Positions 5,600 through 8,215 of a stretch of 8,215 nt of DNA are shown piece after piece; the first letter of the stretch is position 1; every line of letters begins with the position of its first letter. The translations under genes and the position numbers were made by a program. The stretch is from Chloroflexota bacterium (GTDB lineage Bacteria > Chloroflexota > Dehalococcoidia > UBA2979), in assembly GCA_947446155.1 (NCBI GenBank), contig CANFFZ010000094.1:1-8215 (forward strand), given 5' to 3'. Below the pieces are notes generated by a model. It did no database searches and had not been told where the DNA came from. It worked only from the letters and a program-made list of their open reading frames with translations.

Positions 5600-6469
5600 T
5601 TAGGGGCGGACGGTGTCCTCGCGAGTGGAGGTGGGGTTAGCTGCCGGGGTTGCGGTGGCTGCCGGGGCTGCCGGGGCTGCCGGGGCTGCCGGTGTTGCGG
5701 TGGGTGTGGGTGTACCGGTTGCGCCGAGGTAACGGGCGGCAGTGACCACGCCGTCCTGTGTGGCGCGCTGGGCAGCGGCGAGAGCGCTTTCGGAGCCAGC
5801 TGCCGGCCGGGCCTGTTCGAGGACGTTTGTGCCTTCGGCGACAGCGCGCTGGTAAGTGGAGACGTGGTCACGGGAGAGGCCCTGTGGTGACGCCTCAATG
5901 CGGTTGGCGAGGGCGGAGGTGGCTTCGGTGATAGTGCGGAAGAGGGTGGAGTCGACGGTCTGGCCCTGGGCCTGACGAGCGGCGATGGCGGCGAGCGCCT
6001 GCTGGATGCGCTGGAGTTCGAGGTCGGTGTTGATAGCGGTCTGGTTAGAGGCGACGTGAGGCGGAGCATCCGGGGCCGAGGCGGGGATGCTGAAGAGGAA
6101 GATGGCGGCGGCCGCTGCAGCAGCGGCAAGAGGGGCGGTGAGGCTCCAGCGATGGCGGCGGACGAAGGGCACGATGGTGCGGTCGTCGTGGTGTGTGGGC
6201 ATGGCGACCGGCGCGGTGGGGCGGTGCTGCTGCTCGAGAGTGTGGAGCACGTAGCCGCGGGAGCGCGCGCGGTAGGAGTGGAAGGAAGGGGTGTCTGCGG
6301 CGCGGTCCCAGCGGTCGCGGAGCAGTGCTGCGGTCTCGACAAGGGAGATGAGTGCGGCGTCTTCACGGGCGTCGAGGTTGAAGGGGCGTCCGGAACCGAC
6401 GGCGTCGAGCGCATCGGCGAGGCGCTGAGCCTCGGACGCTTCTTGCTCTGTGAAGTCGATGTCGGTCAT
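5600..6469 (-). CDS. Single-TM putative anti-sigma factor / DUF5667-like protein
   Basis: The 289-aa protein has an acidic, helical N-terminal cytosolic part (about 1-105) with an Arg-rich RARSRGYVLHTLEQQ segment, a single hydrophobic helix (about 110-130) and an exported C-terminal part. The latter has helical, charged repeats (about 145-250, resembling DUF5667 domains) and ends in a Thr/Pro/Ala-rich tail (250-282). Its ATG overlaps the TGA of the upstream ECF sigma gene as ATGA, so translation is probably coupled. This layout (sigma gene followed by a one-TM protein in the same operon) is typical of membrane-bound anti-sigma factors that sequester the sigma until an envelope signal arrives. 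I see no zinc-finger HxxxCxxC motif, so it is not a classical ZAS-type anti-sigma factor. The role is inferred from position and topology. Confidence 0.7.
   Translation of the reverse strand: MTDIDFTEQEASEAQRLADALDAVGSGRPFNLDAREDAALISLVETAALLRDRWDRAADTPSFHSYRARSRGYVLHTLEQQHRPTAPVAMPTHHDDRTIVPFVRRHRWSLTAPLAAAAAAAAIFLFSIPASAPDAPPHVASNQTAINTDLELQRIQQALAAIAARQAQGQTVDSTLFRTITEATSALANRIEASPQGLSRDHVSTYQRAVAEGTNVLEQARPAAGSESALAAAQRATQDGVVTAARYLGATGTPTPTATPAAPAAPAAPAATATPAANPTSTREDTVRP
5658..5692 (-). repeat. 9-bp tandem repeat encoding Pro-Ala-Ala units
   Basis: GCTGCCGGG occurs three times exactly (5658-5684), followed by a fourth partial unit of 8 bases. On the coding strand this adds AAP triplets to the extracytoplasmic tail of the putative anti-sigma protein (about residues 259-270). 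Its length may vary between strains by slippage without a frameshift. Confidence 0.7.
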
Positions 6470-7122
6470 CGGATCCGTAACTCCGTGGGCCTGGTGGCCG
6501 GCGCTGCTGTTCCCGTTTTGTCATCGCCTGTCAGCATGCGCTTGAGGCGTTGGACTGCTTTATGTTGCAGTACTTTGACGTTGGTCTCGTGCTTGCCGAG
6601 GGCTGCCGCCGTTTCCGCGACCGAGAGTCCGGAGCCGAAGCGCATCATGATCACGTCGCGCTGGGCCTCGGGCAGTGCACGGACGGCGGTGAAAACCTCC
6701 TCCACCGTGATCTTGAGTTCCGTCAGTTCCTCGGGGCCCCGCGTGTGGTCGCGGATGGACTCCGAAAGTTCTGACGCCGGCCCGCGGGTGGCGGCGCGCC
6801 GGTGGAATGACGCCACGTGGTTATGGGCGATACGGAAGAGCCATGCCCCAAAGGGGATGCGCCCAGCCGGTACGCCCGGGACGTGCTCGGTGGGTTGCCA
6901 CTGAAACCCATCGATCGCGCCCAGTACCTTGAGGAAGATCTCTTCCGCAAGGTCTTCGGCGTCTGTCTCGTTTCCGACGCGGCTGAGGCAGTAGCGATAC
7001 AGCCTCGGCAGGTATGCGTCGTACAGCAGACCGAGGGCCTGCTGGTCTCCGCTGCGGGCGCGATCAACGGCATCGCGTTCCGCATCGGGAGACAGGTCGC
7101 CAATGAGCGAGGTGTTGGTCAC
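6466..7122 (-). CDS. ECF-type sigma-70 family RNA polymerase sigma factor
   Basis: It directs RNA polymerase to a dedicated promoter set. From the GTG at 7122 the protein is 218 aa. Sigma region 2 spans about 29-110, with LYDAYLPRLYRYCLSRVGN, the acidic DAEDLAEEIFLKVL segment and WLFRIAHNHVASFHRR. Sigma region 4 (about 144-198) has LPEAQRDVIMMRF, SVAETAAALGKHETNVKVLQHKAV and QRLKRM as a helix-turn-helix. The piece between GFQW and FGAWLF (about 76-90) is longer than usual and Pro/Gly-rich. The frame is open upstream to an ATG at 7254, but the extra 44 residues look non-coding. CGGAG with 5-nt spacing precedes the GTG, which decides the start. The TGA overlaps the next gene's ATG. Base composition lacks the strong G-on-plus-strand bias of the neighbouring genes. 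The target promoters are unknown. Confidence 0.93.
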   Translation of the reverse strand: MTNTSLIGDLSPDAERDAVDRARSGDQQALGLLYDAYLPRLYRYCLSRVGNETDAEDLAEEIFLKVLGAIDGFQWQPTEHVPGVPAGRIPFGAWLFRIAHNHVASFHRRAATRGPASELSESIRDHTRGPEELTELKITVEEVFTAVRALPEAQRDVIMMRFGSGLSVAETAAALGKHETNVKVLQHKAVQRLKRMLTGDDKTGTAAPATRPTELRIR

Positions 7123-7128
7123 GGTGAC

Positions 7129-7133
7129 TCCGG
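7129..7133 (-). promoter_or_regulatory. Shine-Dalgarno deciding the sigma-factor start
   Basis: On the minus strand GGAG, within CCCGGAGTC, lies 5-6 nt before the GTG at 7122. This supports the internal GTG over the upstream in-frame ATG at 7254, which has no comparable site. Confidence 0.55.
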
Positions 7134-7254
7134 GAGCCTTGCCGCATGGGCGGGATGGTGGCAGGTGTAACGAGTGACCCCGCTTGCCTGTTACCGATGC
7201 CCGCACATGGTACTTGCTGCCGTTTCCGGATTCAGACTGTTCCCGCGCTCGCAC

Positions 7255-7284
7255 ATAAAAACGCGCAGGACGGCGAATGGTTAA
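7255..7284 (-). promoter_or_regulatory. Weak candidate promoter for the sigma/anti-sigma operon
   Basis: On the minus strand TTAACC (7284-7279) and TTTTAT (7260-7255) are separated by 18 bp, each matching 4 of 6 bases of the housekeeping hexamers. The site is the most AT-rich spot of the 281-bp divergent spacer (7123-7403). It would give a leader of about 125 nt. No clear ECF-type GGAAC/CGTC pair was found. Confidence 0.22.
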
Positions 7285-7403
7285 CGGAGCATGAGGCAGA
7301 TCGAGAGCCTATGAGGATGGTACCTTCCGGGGTAGTGTGCGGGCGGCTCGTCCGACACGGTATGACGTCTCCGGTTGGTCTGAGATGTGGACAGGGGTGG
7401 GCG

Positions 7404-8215
7404 ATGAACGTGCTGCGTGGTGTGGGTGTGCGGCTGGTGGTGGGCGCGGCGTTGCTGGCGGGGGCGCTACTGGCAGTTTGGCCCGGAACCTTGCATGCCT
7501 CCAGTACGCCGACGATCACGAGCATCTCGCCGAATATCGGTGCGACGGCCGGGGGGACGCGCATCACGATTCTGGGGACTGACTTTCTCTCCGGGGCGCT
7601 GGTGTTCGTTGGAGGGGCTGCGGCGTCTGAAGTGGTGGTGGTGAGTTCGACGCAGATCACCGCGGTGGCCCCGGCAAGGAGTCAGGGGAACGCGGCCGTG
7701 CTGGTAGTGAATAGCGACAACGGTGCGGTATCGCTTGTCGGTGCATTCTTCTACGAAGCGGCGACTGCACCGCTGGCGCTTGGCAGTCTGTCCCCGGCGA
7801 GCGGCCCGTCGCGTGGGGGAACCTCGATGACGATCGCGGGTACGGGGTTTAGAGGTCTGCCGACCGTGCTGTTCAACGGGACGCCGGCGACGAACGTCAC
7901 GCTGACAGGGTCATCGCTGGTGACGCTGCGGACACCTCCGGGCGTACCGGGGGTGGTGACAATCACGTTGACGAACCCGGACGGCGTGACGATATCGGCG
8001 GCGCGGGCATTTAGCTATGAAGCGGGTAGGTTGGAGGTGTTGAGTATCAGCCCAGGCGGCGGTCCGGTCGCGGGCGGGAGTGTGGTGCGGATTAGCGGTA
8101 ACGCGTTTGCTTCTGGGGCGGCAGTGACGTTTGGGGCCACGCCTGCGCGCGACGTCGTGGTGGTGAACTCGACCACGATCACTGCGGTGTCTCCGATACA
8201 GGCAGCGGGTATCGT
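7404..8215 (+). CDS. Secreted IPT/TIG-repeat protein, 3' end beyond the window
   Basis: The reading frame is open for 270 codons from ATG 7404 to the right edge, with no stop in view. Residues 1-32 form a Sec signal peptide (hydrophobic core about 11-25, likely cleavage after TLHA). Three immunoglobulin-like IPT/TIG units follow: about 36-119 (ITSISPNIGATAGGTRITI, FVGGAAASEVVVVSSTQIT), 124-207 (LGSLSPASGPSRGGTSMTI, VLFNGTPATNV) and 210 onward (VLSISPGGGPVAGGSVVRI, VTFGATPARDVVVVNSTTIT). Each has the S-P-x-x-G-P-x-x-G-G-T turn and the F-G/N-G-x-x-A strand. Such arrays occur in bacterial surface and secreted proteins as spacer or adhesion modules. A weak AGGGG lies 6 nt upstream; ATG 7362 is an in-frame alternative that would add 14 residues before the signal. 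The gene is divergent from the sigma operon. The C-terminal function is unknown because the gene is cut. Confidence 0.88.
   Translation, partial: MNVLRGVGVRLVVGAALLAGALLAVWPGTLHASSTPTITSISPNIGATAGGTRITILGTDFLSGALVFVGGAAASEVVVVSSTQITAVAPARSQGNAAVLVVNSDNGAVSLVGAFFYEAATAPLALGSLSPASGPSRGGTSMTIAGTGFRGLPTVLFNGTPATNVTLTGSSLVTLRTPPGVPGVVTITLTNPDGVTISAARAFSYEAGRLEVLSISPGGGPVAGGSVVRISGNAFASGAAVTFGATPARDVVVVNSTTITAVSPIQAAGI

Noticed and set aside
5503..6414. 303-codon minus-strand open frame over the anti-sigma gene
   Set aside because: Low-complexity Pro/Ser/Thr translation. The alternative frame has a TM helix, an ATGA-coupled start and sensible composition.
7220..7245. GGAAC motif upstream of the sigma gene as a self-regulated ECF promoter
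   Set aside because: No CGTC-like -10 at the expected 16-17 bp, so the match to an ECF promoter is only partial.
7123..7254. N-terminal extension of the sigma factor to the ATG at 7254
   Set aside because: The 44 added residues look like translated leader, have no family counterpart, and a Shine-Dalgarno supports the GTG at 7122.
1..8215. CRISPR array, tRNA/rRNA genes, transposase, phage or defence genes
   Set aside because: No regularly spaced direct repeats, no cloverleaf-like sequence and no recognisable mobile or defence protein in any frame I read.

Overview
The window is GC-rich DNA (estimated by eye at about two thirds G+C) with an ordinary bacterial chromosomal layout. I see no phage, plasmid, insertion-sequence or CRISPR content. 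The style suggests Chloroflexota (Dehalococcoidia/Thermomicrobia-like): an ECF sigma factor coupled to a one-TM partner, secreted IPT/TIG-repeat and S8 proteases, and starts sitting directly on TATACT boxes. The phylum is an inference; no marker here settles it.

Layout from left to right. (1) A plus-strand YqeK-type HD hydrolase ends at 647. (2) A 366-bp gene-free stretch follows, holding a CTTCGCTCGG hairpin element. (3) The minus-strand pair ruvB (2553 to 1477) and a Rid/YjgF-family gene (1400 to 1014) probably forms one transcription unit. Its promoter carries a textbook GAAC-N4-GTTC LexA-type operator beside a TATACT box that sits 7 nt from the ATG. (4) A spacer of about 160 bp holds a perfect 12-bp palindrome (REP-like) and a TTCG-loop hairpin abutting the stop codon of the next gene. 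(5) A minus-strand secreted subtilisin-like S8 peptidase (4372 to 2717) is divergent from (6) a plus-strand flavin-reductase-domain protein (4517 to 5320), which also starts 6 nt after a TATACT box. (7) A 279-bp convergent spacer holds a second copy of the CTTCGCTCGG element plus several hairpins. (8) The minus-strand ECF sigma factor (7122 to 6466) overlaps by ATGA the start of a single-TM putative anti-sigma/DUF5667-like protein (6469 to 5600). (9) Divergent from these, a secreted protein with at least three IPT/TIG repeats starts at 7404 and runs off the right edge.

How the parts may work together. ruvB is probably an SOS gene repressed by LexA, and the Rid gene is carried on the same message. 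The sigma gene and its membrane partner form an envelope-signalling cassette; the adjacent TIG-repeat protein is a candidate target, but that is inference. YqeK, the S8 peptidase and the flavin reductase look like independent single-gene units.

The plus strand is G-rich over both plus- and minus-strand genes up to about 6470, so minus-strand genes use C-ending codons. The sigma gene (6466-7122) departs from this with near balance. I found no complete undescribed system. The most informative non-coding signals are the LexA box, the leaderless-type starts and the two families of intergenic palindromes.
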